Shown one piece after another: positions 44,733 through 61,150 of a stretch of DNA of 64,000 nucleotides. Position 1 is the stretch's first letter. The number at the start of each line of letters is the position of its first letter. Where the stretch lies: positions 186,001-250,000 of the forward strand of contig JASBNA010000014.1 of NCBI GenBank assembly GCA_038087015.1. The letters run 5' to 3'. The translations under genes were made by a program, and so were the position numbers. This DNA is from Cerrena zonata (Eukaryota > Basidiomycota > Agaricomycetes > Polyporales > Cerrenaceae). The notes under the pieces are model-generated. The model was given only the letters and a program-made list of their open reading frames with translations, did no database searches and was not told the DNA's origin.

Positions 44733-46112
44733 TTAACGAGGTGGTCGGCTGGTGGACCGGCGAGTGCTGAGGCTGCGATCACCCTGTGGACTACGACCTC
44801 TAGTATGTGAAGGAGAAGGAGAATGATCATAGCCGGGCGAGCTAGAGTGTCCTCCGGCGGTTGAAGGACGTCCTCCTTGATAAGCACTAGCGGGGACGGC
44901 ACCATAGAGAGAACTCGACTGATATGGATTGGGAGGGGGTTGAATAGGAGCAGGTGCAGAAGCCATCTCTTGCTGTCGGTTCATAGTTCTCTGGGCTTGT
45001 CGCTTGTTCTGAAACCTAAGAAGTGGGATGAGATAATTGAGTTCCCCGTCTCGGGTAAAAAAAAAAAGTACAATAAAGAATAACGTACCAAATTTGCACG
45101 CTTCGAGGAGACATTCCCAAGTCTTTTGCCAATTGGATCCTCTCTTCTGTGGAGGGGAATGCGGTACGCTCATACGTCTGGTTCAGGACCTTCAATTGGT
45201 CCGGTGTCGCTCGCTTGCGTTTTGGTTTGATCATGGGTTCATTGCTTTGGGAGTACGAAGGTCCGACTTGATGTGGATCGCGAGCATATGGCACCTGGCC
45301 ATGTATGGACGCCCTTGACGGAACTGTACGGTCGACACTCATCGACGACCTACGTCCGAGGGGAGCTCCTGGTGGATGATTATAAGGTGCGGAAGCGCCT
45401 TGTTGCGGTATAGTTCCAGAAGGATAGTAGCTTTGAGGACTGTACGTAAACTGGCCAGGATACTGATCGATGGGGGAACGATTGTGCGCGGGAGCGTGAG
45501 ATGCCGATCCCATAGATTGAGCTGTATTATAATACTGATTTGCATTGGAGGCGATTGGGGGGAGTCGGGAGTCGTGTGGATCCATGGCCATAGGTTGGTT
45601 CGATCGACCAGGATACGACGGTGTCGACGATGAATAGGGGTCTTGCATAGAATATCGGGGATCGCTGGGGAATGACGTGGGCTGGTGAGCAGCTTGAGCT
45701 AGATCATACCAAGTAAATGAATTACACGATCGGTAATGATTCTCGAAGAAGTGGAAATTAATTACACACCGGCATTACTAGGCCACTGAGAATGACTGTA
45801 TGACGAAGCCTGTACGTTCATGGGCTCTTGTTGAGCGTACTGATTTGCTGCAAACATATCTGGTGCTGGAACGGATAGAGGTTGAGTGAAGCTGGAGGTA
45901 TATCTACAGCGAGGGACATACACACCTGGAGAGCGTGAGGATCGAAAGAGTGGAGGAAGCACGGCTCTCCCACCATTACCGAGACCAAAAAATCCTCGGC
46001 GCATACCACCCTGGTTGTTGTTCGGGTTGTTGTTGTTGCCCGCGGCGGGACTGTTTCTACGTGCTTGTCGGGGAAAACATCCATAATGAAAGTGATCGTC
46101 GGGGTGCGACAT
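44733..46112 (-). CDS. Homeodomain transcription factor
   Basis: Exons 46112-45926, 45865-45770, 45698-45089 and 45015-44733; 391 residues. The homeodomain spans about 252-311: KPKRKRATPDQLKVLNQTYE, FPSTEERIQLAKDLGMSPRS, then helix 3 VQIWFQNKRQAQR. The third intron splits the Trp codon of WFQNKR, a conserved intron site in many fungal homeobox genes. The type is typical (no three-residue insertion), close to the Pho2/Yox1-like class rather than the mating-type TALE class. The flanks are disordered, rich in Asn, Gly, Ser, Pro and Tyr. The intron before helix 3 contains an 11-base A run on the plus strand (about 45058-45068). Expected to be nuclear. The gene diverges from the kinase gene at 47215. 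Confidence 0.92.
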
Positions 46113-47214
46113 GGTGAGTTTAAGCGAGAGTACAATATGATCGTCGAGAGTCCTACTGGGGCTCCTCTCAAATATGTACCTCTCAGAATTCAAATGTGAT
46201 GATGGCATGCCTAGTGTCGAGCAGTCTGAGGTTGCAGTCTCCCGTGCGCGAGGCGTAGACGACCTGGTTACGCATGTACTGACACGCGGTTCGGGCACAG
46301 GGTGAAGCAGGTTAAGGCAGTGAGGGGGTAGTGCAAACTTTTAAATCGGTAAGATTTAGGACGTAAGTAGAGCAGAGCGAGGAGGGTGTTTGGACAGCCT
46401 ACAGAGTCTGAGATTCCAATAATGTCGGAGTGACAGAGGGGGGGTGACAATTGAAAACGAGAGTTGGTTGACAGGGCTTTTGAAGGATGCAGTTCGACAT
46501 GCAGTCACTCCAACCTCGTGCCCAGAGATGCCAGAGCTCCTACCAGCAGAGTCGCCGAAGTCCGGGCTCATATGTACCCATCCCACCTAATAACGTCCAG
46601 AACTTGGAAGCAGACATCCCTAGCGCTTCAGAAACAAAGATCGCGGACTAATCAAAAGGAATTGTTTGTCTGGGGCGCTAGGCCTTGTGCAGATCAGAAG
46701 CTCTGTTGAAACAGGAAGCGAGATGTTCAAGACACCAGCGCATTGGCGCGGGAGGTCAGGTTTGGGATAGAACCTGTAGAAAACATGTCAGGATGTGTCA
46801 TGCATCGCCTCTCCACCATAAGACGGCCTATAATCCTCTATAAGAGGTCGAACCAAAAACCATGGATTTCGGGATGCAATCGCCTGAGAACGGCCAGCGG
46901 CAATATTAGGTTCTTTAGGCACACGAAGTGAGAATTGGAGAAATGGAGATGTCGGTTGCCAGTAGGTACAACAAGCAAATAATCAGCTATACCAATTGAA
47001 ATACAACGTTCTAGCACAGAATACAAAAAGTACAACACTCAACCAGTCCATCTCCGTTCCGGGCTCCGACACTAATCCGCGGCATTCCCCGGCCACGCGT
47101 CTAGATGCCCACAGATCATTTGCACCTACCAAGAATCCAAATTCGTCGACGTCGGGCTGGCCCACTGCACTCAACAACTCCGCCCCCTGCTCGTCGCGCA
47201 CAACGACGAGCACA
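46113..47214. other. Divergent promoter region
   Basis: Shared upstream region of the homeodomain gene (-) and the NDR kinase (+). The plus frame before 47215 is open from 46996, but its residues (NTKSTTLNQSISV and so on) look like leader, so I start the kinase at 47215. No other gene. Confidence 0.4.
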
Positions 47215-50987
<3,773 letters not shown>

Positions 50988-52383
50988 TGGACTGGTTTTT
51001 GATCTTATCGGTAAACGCGTCAACCACGATTTTTGATGCCACGCGTTCGGATTCAAATACCCAAAGTAGGAAGTTGTGATGACGTTGAGTATGGTGATGA
51101 CATTCTATTTCTATTCACTTTTCTGCAGCGCGCGATCTATCTCTAATGTATTGGGCATCTATTATCCCTGTCACGAAATTACGACCTATACCTTGTAATG
51201 ACCAGAATTTGAAATACTGTACTTCGCACCCGATTGTACTTGTACCTCATTTTTTCGCAACCATCGCAACCATTGGAAATTCAAACTAGTGTCTTAGCTC
51301 GCAACCGCAACCGAGTCAACATCAACCGGACAAAGTTTACCTATAAGTCCGCCGTAGAACTCACCTCCGCAGCATGTACGCTAAGGATATACAGGGGTCT
51401 TACTGGAAGATCAGCAGTTCTGAATCTGTACGATCGTCTTGTGTGGAAAACCATCATGACAGATATGCATAATTAGCACCCTTGGTAATTGCACGCGGAG
51501 TTCGCGTGCCTAAGGACCCTGCCTTCGACAGAAAACGCGGTGGGAGGAATGCGCAACGCATCTTCCAACGGTCCACAAACCGCAATCGATCCTACCAGGA
51601 TAGAAACGGGAAGGCTTATTTGGGTTTGGCTGCTTGTGACACGTGTAATAGAGTCTACCCATGAGACCATGGGCCGAAATAGTTGGAAATGAGTGTCAGC
51701 TGCCAGACAGGCAAGGAATTCGAAGGATTCTATGATATCAGTGTTGGGGTTCAACATAGCAGTGACATTATGATGGATGATAGTCGACTCATGGGGGATC
51801 CCCTTCCTCTGACAGGCCTCGCGACTTGATGCAGACGATGGCAATGTCGATAGTGGCGTTTCACTGTACCGCGGATTAAATACAGTCAGCGCTTGATCAT
51901 TGTGGACACAATGCTAGGACCTTTATATGGCAACTGTTGTAGTTGGTGGTAGTGATTGAGTACGAAAAACGCCAAGATTCGTCCAGTGCCACGGAGCTTA
52001 TTGATGAGGAAAAGGTAAGTCATGAAGGTTTTGGCTCTCGGCTATTCAACGCTTCTGGCAAATGCCACTGTCATGATCATTATGCAGGGAACATAGATTA
52101 GAGTTAACGCTCACGGCATCACTAGAAGCTAAGGCTGACAGCTGAGGGCGAGATCCCAGCCTCGACGTCGATGTCTGCATGAAGATAACCAGTGAGTAAC
52201 ACAAGTCAACAACGAGTAGTCGAGACAATTTGTGTATTGCTTAACATAGCCGGGTGCACGTTTCGTTCATAGTACTTGACATTATACATCCGATCACACT
52301 GTCTGTCCATCGTGGGCTATCTCGGCCATAGAATACAATGTTTCACACGTAACGCGGTAAATGCAAGGTTCGTCGTCCTCGGA
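50988..52383. other. Convergent spacer, no gene supported
   Basis: About 1.4 kb between the kinase (+) and the chitinase (-). The minus frame 51473-51844 has no recognised motif and no splice partner. Confidence 0.4.
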
Positions 52384-54158
52384 CTACTCCATACCATTAC
52401 GCATATTGTCAAACTGACTGCCTTCGTACCGCAGCCAGTTCGGCGAAGTATCCAACCTTCCCATCGCCTCTTTCACCACTTTGACCAGGCTTCGGCCAGG
52501 CTGCGGCTCCTTACCTGGGCCATTTTCGATACCATTCCGCGGAGTTCCCTTATCCCCACTCAACTCCCAGAACATGCTACCACCGAGACCCTCTTTCTTG
52601 ATCCATTCGCCTTTCTCATGTCCCACTCGTTCCGAATCAAAGCTAACCATCTCCCTCGTTTGGTAATTGTACGTCCAGCTCGCAACAGCATGGTCTTCGT
52701 GCAGAACGTAGGAACCAGGTAGAGGCAGTGCACGATAGTCATACACTCCCTGTTCCCAACTTCCTTGGCCCATTCCATGGAAGGATTTCCCGGGGCCTTC
52801 GGTGTTCATAAATGATCGGCCATAAAGTGGTATCCCCATGATGATCTTGTCCCGAGCGACACCTTTCGAAGTGTACCAATGGATGGACTCGGACGCGCTG
52901 ATTGGCCCTCCAAAGAGATTGGCCTGGTGATTGGCAATAGTATCCCATGATCCGGCTGGGGGAAGTCAATAAATCGTGGGTCTCTCCAGAATAAGGGTGG
53001 TATAGAACTTACAGAAGTCGTACGCCATCATATTCCAGAAGTCAAGGTACCGATCCATTTCGGCTACATGCAACTTTTTGTAATTGTCCGGTCCACATGG
53101 TGCGGCAATCTGATACATATTCAGTTTGTAATTCAAGCAGAGTTGTATGAATGACGCTCCAACGAACCGTGAGCAAGAATTTGTAGTCTGTACCCTTTCT
53201 TCGTGCGTGTTCGTCCAATCCATGTCTTAGTTCCCGCAGAAGATCCACGTAGCCGCGTGCTTGAGCGTCATTCTGAGGATATTCATAGTCAACATCCAAA
53301 CCATCGAGACCATTATCTTCTAAAAGCCTGATAGCCGAGGCGACGAATTTGGACCTGAGCGCTGGGTTGACAACAATGGGGTGGAAAGTAGGAGAGTAAG
53401 TCCAGCCGCCAATAGAGAGGAGAACCTTAAGGTGCCGGTGCTGTTTCTTGAGCTTGTAAATTGCCTTGAAATTCCCATACAAATTCTTGCCACTATCATT
53501 CCACGAATCATCGGGATAGTGGATCTCTTGGTCGGCCCATGTATCCGAGAGAAAGACTTCTCCTGTGTCGGCTTTCAAATTAGCAAAAGCGTACAATATG
53601 TGTCTGTGAAATTCAGAAGTTGGAATGGCTGAACTAACTCGCTTTCCGAGGAACTCACGTCAGGTCTTCATATGGTATAAGTGAAGGCGGATATTTCCGC
53701 CCATAGATTCCCCTGCATAATTGAAAGGAAAGATCAGGGGACGCCACAACGATGGTTCTCGAGCGGCATCTCACCAGTTCACAAAACTGAATAAGCGAGT
53801 CAGTATAGGGAAGAATAAATGCGAAATTGACGGACTAGCCAACGCTGTATTTGCCGTTTCCAGGCATATTGCCGGTAGTATCGTTGACCTGAGGGGGTAA
53901 AGCTACTTCGTCTTTGCCTGATCCCGGAGGCACTGTCGCTTCCTTATCTGGGGAGGTCGGATTTCGATGTATCACCGACCACTGGCCTACATTGTATGAG
54001 GCAAGGGCTAAGAGGACGAAAGTGGCTGAGATTAGGAGAAGCTTCTTTACAGAAAGGTTACGAGGGTGAAACTTGGAAGGTTCAGGAGCATGGGAATCGA
54101 CAATATGTAGGTCTGTTGTTGATTCAGTAGGCACTGGTTGGTACTGGCCTGAGTGCAT
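52384..54158 (-). CDS. GH18 chitinase, membrane-anchored
   Basis: Exons 54158-53836, 53786-53775 (12 nt), 53712-53659, 53603-53168, 53109-53013 and 52955-52384; 497 residues. It hydrolyses chitin; the fungal enzymes remodel cell walls. A signal-anchor span lies at about 37-58 (VKKLLLISATFVLLALASY) after a polar 36-residue cytosolic segment, so a type II orientation is likely. A short linker leads to KYSVGYFVNWGIYGRKYPP, the barrel start. Other conserved blocks are LKVLLSIGGWTYSPTF and the catalytic signature DGLDVDYEYP (Asp230, Asp233, Asp235, acid Glu237), then MMAYDFSGSWDT, GIPLYGRSF and GGSMFWELSGDK. The 12-nt exon codes FVN and parts of its neighbours. All catalytic residues are present. 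Confidence 0.94.
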
Positions 54159-54371
54159 AACGAGACATTCGCAGCCACTGCGGACGATGACCTCAGGCCC
54201 TATAAAGAGGCGCTCTCACACATGATCGACACGGCACCACCTCGCATAAATAGCTCAACTCCATATGGCAATGCCTCAAGAACGTTCTCAGGCTCGTGCG
54301 CAGGTTCTGCGGTGTTGGAAGAATCTATGACATATGGAATAATAATAGATACAAGTGAACACGTTGTACAC

Positions 54372-55204
54372 CTAGCATAAGCAGGGCAAATGCAGCGTAG
54401 CCATGCTACACGAAGCTCCGGAAGGCGTGTCATTGCCTTCTTGCAAATAAACATCGAAAAACTGCGCATCGCTCGTAGCACAGGCGAGGAAGTTGAGCTC
54501 GCGAGGAGCTGTAGTGATGATAGTATCTCCCTCAAGTTGCCAATCAGTAGTCGTAGCAGTGTTATCGAGCGTGAGAGGCTTGTACGAAGCTGACGAACTC
54601 GTGTTAACGTTCAAGAATGATTTTGAGCCGTCAGCATTGTTAAGTGTGATCGTTGTGCCAATCGTAAAGTATCCAGAAGATGCTTCAGGACCAAGCATGG
54701 GCTTGCCACCTAGTAACTACTAAGTTCAAGTCTGGAGCAATTTACAGAAGTCATAAACTCACCCTTGTTTTGAAGGTAGAAGTGATAGACCGGGTTCTCC
54801 ACTGCACGGATCTGTGATCCAGTAGGAGTGGCTCCAGTGGATGTTGTTGTTGGTGGGAGAGGGGTAGTGGGAGAGGACGGCTGCGAGGTAGGGGCTGCAG
54901 TTGTGGGGAGTGCAGGAGGAGAAGCAGCTCCAGGAATACATTGAGAGTAGTCTATATAGTCAAGTGTTATGTGATATTTCGAAATGGAGATGAACTCGTG
55001 GCATACAGTCGTTTAATTTTGAGCAAGTATAACCAGAGACACATGATGTGCTACCCGACCTACATAATAAATCAGCAGATGATTAATCACAGAGAGCAAT
55101 TTTACAAACCATCCCTGACCACCACACTGACCCCAGGCTGCCGACTGGGCAGTCACCTTAAGTACTAAGCAAGCAAAAAGCGTAACAAACGCAAGTGTGC
55201 GCAT
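54372..55204 (-). CDS. Secreted CBM1 protein with an uncharacterised C-terminal domain
   Basis: Exons 55204-55110, 55059-55007, 54951-54763 and 54709-54372; 224 residues. The signal peptide MRTLAFVTLFACLVLKVTAQ is followed by a complete family 1 cellulose-binding module: [21 protein letters not shown], then YYSQCIPG, with all Cys and aromatic residues in place. A linker rich in Thr, Pro and Ser (about 56-90) leads to about 130 residues that I cannot assign to an enzyme family. That part contains VYHFYLQNKGGKPMLGP, GYFTIGTTITLNNADG, TDWQLEGDTIITT and a Cys-rich end (SGASCSM...LPCLC). An upstream Met at 55228 is possible, but the Met at 55204 gives the better signal peptide. The protein likely acts on or near cellulose; its activity is unknown. 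It lies just upstream of the chitinase in the same direction. Confidence 0.88.
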
Positions 55205-56295
55205 ACTCTTTTGGTTAGTCATGGTCAAGACGGTCGTGCAGTATGATACCTTGAAAGCTCGAGAGAGTCTGTCGTACCTGCGGACCCTTCATGACGTAGA
55301 ATGGGATAGGGTCTATAAAGGAGCACACGGGAAAAGGTCTGGCCTTATATCGGAAGAGTGGGAAGTTAATGAAGGTCAGTTCCCTTGCGAAGTTCTTCCA
55401 ATTAGCCTCCATGAACGAAGATGCTCTGATCATTAGATGAATCTCTAGACACATGACGAATCCGATGTGATACCGGGTCTCGCTTGTAGAGAAGAGAAGT
55501 AGGGGTTGACCTCATCTCATGCGAATGTGATCGACGTCGTTCCGGAGTGCACATAGTGTTACACCGAAATACTTGCATTCATGATGTTCTTCATAGAAAT
55601 GCAATTACGATATCTGGTGTGTTCGGTATAAAACAAGAGAGAAAGTGAAGAAACACAATTTCTCACCTTCAAAACCCTTTCTCAGGAGGTCGACGATTAT
55701 GCATCTGTCGGTACGGACACAACTTGCGATTGAAGGCTTCCTACTAGTAGTAGTGGTACGGTCAAGAGTTGGAGTTTGATAAGACTTGGGGAAATGCATT
55801 ACTGATAAGATAAGATCTTGACATGTGATTTGTAATCTTGATTCGGACGAGGTCGGAGTTTCTCCGCTTGAAGTTGAAGTGGTACCAATACTACTTGACC
55901 TAGTATTTGACCTGTACTTGGCAGAATTTACTGACCTCACCGATAGATGATCTACGTCCAACACTACCTAAACATATGAAATAGTATTATATGTCCAAGG
56001 ATAATTATGGGTCGACTGTCCTATGCTTTACGTTACTTTGCTTGCTTCTGTAGTACTACAGTGGTATGTGTCACAGAATCATCTTGAAGGGAAGCGGAGG
56101 ATTCCTCCCTCTCTTCTACGAAGACGCTATTATTAGTTATGTGTCGCTGAGCAAGGTGGGTCTTGCGCTAACGGTATTTTCCACTCAACGCTTTCTCAAG
56201 TCCAAACTAGAGGTTTCAAATTTCAACGTCGCAACAAGATTCTAATTCTACACATCAATCTGAGTATATTACCAGTGGATTCGTTAGATAGGTCT
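55205..56295. other. Upstream region of the CBM1 gene
   Basis: A GATATAAG word occurs on the minus strand near 55345, about 140 bases before the CBM1 start; it could be a weak TATA element. The minus frame 55605-55964 is Ser/Thr-rich and unsupported. Confidence 0.35.
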
Positions 56296-57713
<1,418 letters not shown>

Positions 57714-58616
57714 TTTGCAAAGAGGAGGCGTTTAGACTTCGGATAGTAGGTCGAAACTTGATAAATGAAGAGTGTCTGCATTTTGTGAGTGAATAGGAAT
57801 AGTATTTATACCTGCACCACGTTAGCTTGCGAGGAGCCTACGTACGTTGTTACAAACTTGCACATTGTTGCAAAGACTTTGAACGATAACCTCATCGAGC
57901 TGACGAGAAATTGATTAGTAAGACTCCTGGAAGGAACTACGGAAATGATCTTTGATCATTATTGAGTCCCCAAAGAATGAGTAAACCAGTGCGAACTGAC
58001 AGCCAGCGGCATATACAACTCGAGCTAGACAGAGTCGTGAGTCAGCGAAGCCTCAATGTTCACCTACAGAATCGATCACCGAGTCCCTCACGGCGGTGAG
58101 GATTTTCCTACAGTTCAGAGCGCGTTACAAAGACATGGTCTCTCGTTCTTTGGCATAATACTGAGTCAGTCTTTGCTAACCACATCGTACGTGTACACAG
58201 CGCGCAATTCGGCGAAAGGGATCGATAGGGAATCATGATTCGTGAGTCCTGCCGGCCCTGTGGGTGTATGACGACGCCTGGCAGACTTTGTCCTTTGAGT
58301 TTCTACATGTAACGTACGATAGGATCTACTCGCTATCATCTCGCCAATCAATATTTTCAACAGGTTGACAATACAGTAAGTACATACATTTGTCCGCGTA
58401 TGGCAATGGAGAAGAAAGATCGATGTAATGTGCCTTGGGTGCCAGTGAAAAGGCCAGTTACATCTTCGGCGCTGAATGTGAGCGCACGTGAAATGGGGTA
58501 AATTAACATTACTTTGAAAAAAACACAACAGAAATAGTGATGTTTGAACCCATACCATGTATTACAATCCAATCAGCGTAATCCAAGCACCACACGAATC
58601 CTATGTAGAGAAGCTC
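57714..58616. other. Upstream region of the OYE gene
   Basis: No gene supported. Contains the TATA element at 57803-57810. The minus frames near 58166-58572 have no coding support. Confidence 0.35.
57803..57810 (-). promoter_or_regulatory. TATA box of the OYE gene
   Basis: On the minus strand GTATAAATACT lies about 90 bases before the ATG at 57713. Stress-inducible OYE genes often carry TATA boxes, so the position makes sense. Confidence 0.5.
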
Positions 58617-60502
58617 TCAACCCTTGATCTCCCTCCAAAGCGGCGTAATCGCCTGCGCGACAGTATTCGCAGCGATCTCCAACATCGCCCTCTCCTCTTC
58701 ATTTTCAACGCTCTGCAGAACTCTCCTGGCTCTCCATCGATCCGGATGGAACCTCTTATGACTCTTCTCCACAAGAGCCTTATAATCCTGAGATCGCATA
58801 TGTCCCTTCATCTTCAAAAAGAACTGTTCCACACTATTCCAATCGATATCCTGAGCTTGATACGACGTCGGTCTCGACAAAATCGGCCACGGAATATCAT
58901 AGAAAGTGATCGGATTTTCAGCTGTGAATTTAGCTGCATCGAAGATCTCTGACTGTGTTTTGAATCTCTCCAAAGCGCGCTGAGGGGTCCAAGTACCGTA
59001 TAACCATCGTTCGTGCTCTTTCTGTTTTTGTCGACGTTCTTCTTCCTTGGCTCGTCGTTTTGCTTCTTCCCGCTGTTGCTTTTCGTGTCTGGCTCGAAGT
59101 TCGTCGGCTTGACGTTGACGCTCTGCAGCTTCCCGGGCTTCGCGTTCCCTAAGTGCTCGATCGGCGGCTCGTGCTTGCTCATAGGTGTTCATCTCTTGCA
59201 TTCGCCGGATTTTCTCCTCTAGACTGATGGGGTCATCATTTTGGCTTTCATTCGACGCGTAGCTCTCCTGAGATGGTTGGGAGGTACTTGCTCCTAGTAA
59301 CAGGTTTAGATAACGCAAACAAGTCGTCCTTTTCATAACTCGAGTCACGTACCACTCTGAGTAGAAGACTCTGAGGCTTGAGTAAACTGAGCAGCAGCAT
59401 TTGCATAAAGATTCTGCATCAATGCCTCCTCGCGTTGGGCCCTCCCCGCTTTGCCGCGTTCCGCAAGCCTCTCTTTTACGGTCTGAGGAGCACGTTTGGA
59501 CTTGACTGGCGAACCCACACGACGACGTTTCGCCGGCTGTCCATTGGATGCGTCATTCTCATAGAATCCTCGTTTGTTACCAGGAGGATTGAAGGAGAAA
59601 GCGGGAGGAGGGGGTGGAGGTGGTGGGTTATCGTTTATAGTGAGATCAATCATGCTCAAGTCTTGAATTTCTTCCGTTTGGGATACAGGAGGTGTCGGAG
59701 GGTTGGCTTGTTCGCTAGCTGCTCGAGTCCGTCGTGCACGATCTCGTAACCTAGCATCAGCACCTGGAAGTCGGGTTTTACGAGGTAAGTCTTCGTCAAT
59801 TAGTTCAACAACTTCTTCTTCTTCAGAGTCACTGATTTCTTCAACGCGTGGTGCTTTACGGGCTCGTTTGTGAGCAGGTCCCTCTTGTTCATCAGAGATA
59901 TCATCATGAACGCGAGTGTGACCATTGGTAGGCTCTGTAGAAGCAGCACGTCCTTCGCTTTTCAGAGAGATTACACTGAGCTTCGGGAAACGTTGCACAA
60001 AGCAATCATAAGCAGGATCCAATTTGTAGATGTCCCACTGTTCTTGATGACAGTAGTAGACTTCGCTATTAGGTGATGCAAAGTTCAAAGAAAAAAGTCA
60101 CGTCAGGAATGTGAGAAAATATTTATGCGTAGTTTAAGGTGCTTACCCACATATTTCAATCACCCTTGGAAAGTGACCTTCCTCCTCTACGCTCTGAACT
60201 CCGCGCGCACGAGGCACCCAGCGCCAGAAGCTCTCACCGGAGGGCAGAGTCTCAACGACAATCCGCTTAGAAGTACAAAGCTCATCATGTGCAGAGAGCT
60301 TGGAAGAGTTTCCGGCAGCTCGGGGATGAAATGACGCGAAAGAGAGCTTTGCGTCAGGCGAGCTTAACAGTCTTTGTGGCTGAGAAGAGTCTAGCACGCC
60401 GACAGTGGTCCCAGAGAGAGATAGTTGAGGTCTACTTGATGAAGACGCTTGATGAGGTCGATTACTCGGTCCTGCATGGTTAGACGGGTCCCCCTCATCC
60501 AT
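58617..60502 (-). CDS. Hypothetical protein with charged coiled coil and HPD motif
   Basis: Exons 60502-60147, 60065-59353 and 59293-58617; 581 residues, phases consistent. The N-terminus is disordered and Ser/Pro-rich; a folded patch follows around 75-160 (SGESFWRWVPRARGVQSVE, EVYYCHQEQWDIYKLDPAYD). The middle is acidic with nuclear-type basic clusters (HKRARKAPR, PAKRRRVGS) and a run of eight prolines. Residues about 390-470 are a Glu/Arg/Lys-rich coiled coil. The C-terminal 130 residues (RWLYGTWTPQRALERFKTQ to the end) contain KSHKRFHPDRWRARRV, where HPD resembles the catalytic loop of J-domains and the RxHPDRF block I recall in NFKBIL1-like proteins. It is probably nuclear. The coding call is sure; the function is unknown. 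Confidence 0.82.
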
Positions 60503-61150
60503 TTTTGGGACAGTTATGAAATTATGAGACCAATAATGTAGATGTTTGACAGAGATCGTTAGAGATGGCCTGATAAAACGAGGATCGCGATGTATACAGG
60601 CAGCGATTAGATGTCTGCAAAGCCAGATAGGATAACGGTAAAGCAGAGATCACGACGAGCTTTGCCTTTGTCTGTATGCAGTGGTCGGTCAAGTCAATGA
60701 TAATATCCGAGTCGCGACACAGAGCGCGTTGCTGTCGCGTACGAAATATTTGATGACGTAATCTGGCCTAATCTAATCTCTGGATCTAAAGCCACAAAGA
60801 TCATACCGTGACAGAATCCGACAATATCAAACTTGACTCGACATTACTCTGCTCCATTCACTTTCGAGTCCTTTCTTGTTCCTTCTCGCGCCGTAGGAGA
60901 ACGTGACATTAGAGGGAATACTAAGAATCAATAGATGCTTGTAGCTCCTCACAGCTTGCCGCTCAATCGTCAAGAAACAAGCTATTGTGGGACATAGCAC
61001 CGAGTCATTCCATCAATTCAAAAGAGGCGTAACAATCTGAGTCTGTCGTACTGACTCGCCCTACACCGCATAACATATAAATTTACCCTCTCCCTCGAGC
61101 TCTCTTCTCCACTTTCGCATACATAGTTTTAGCCTTTCCCTGCAACCAGG
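60503..61150. other. Divergent promoter region
   Basis: Between the HPD-motif gene (-) and the GTPase gene (+). Contains a TATA-like element at 61076-61082. No gene seen. Confidence 0.4.
61076..61082 (+). promoter_or_regulatory. TATA-like element of the GTPase gene
   Basis: TATAAAT lies about 70 bases upstream of the ATG at 61151, followed by a C/T-rich leader (61086-61120). Confidence 0.45.

Noticed and set aside
51473..51844. 123-codon minus-strand frame between the kinase and the chitinase
   Set aside because: No recognised motif; neighbouring frames give no continuation.
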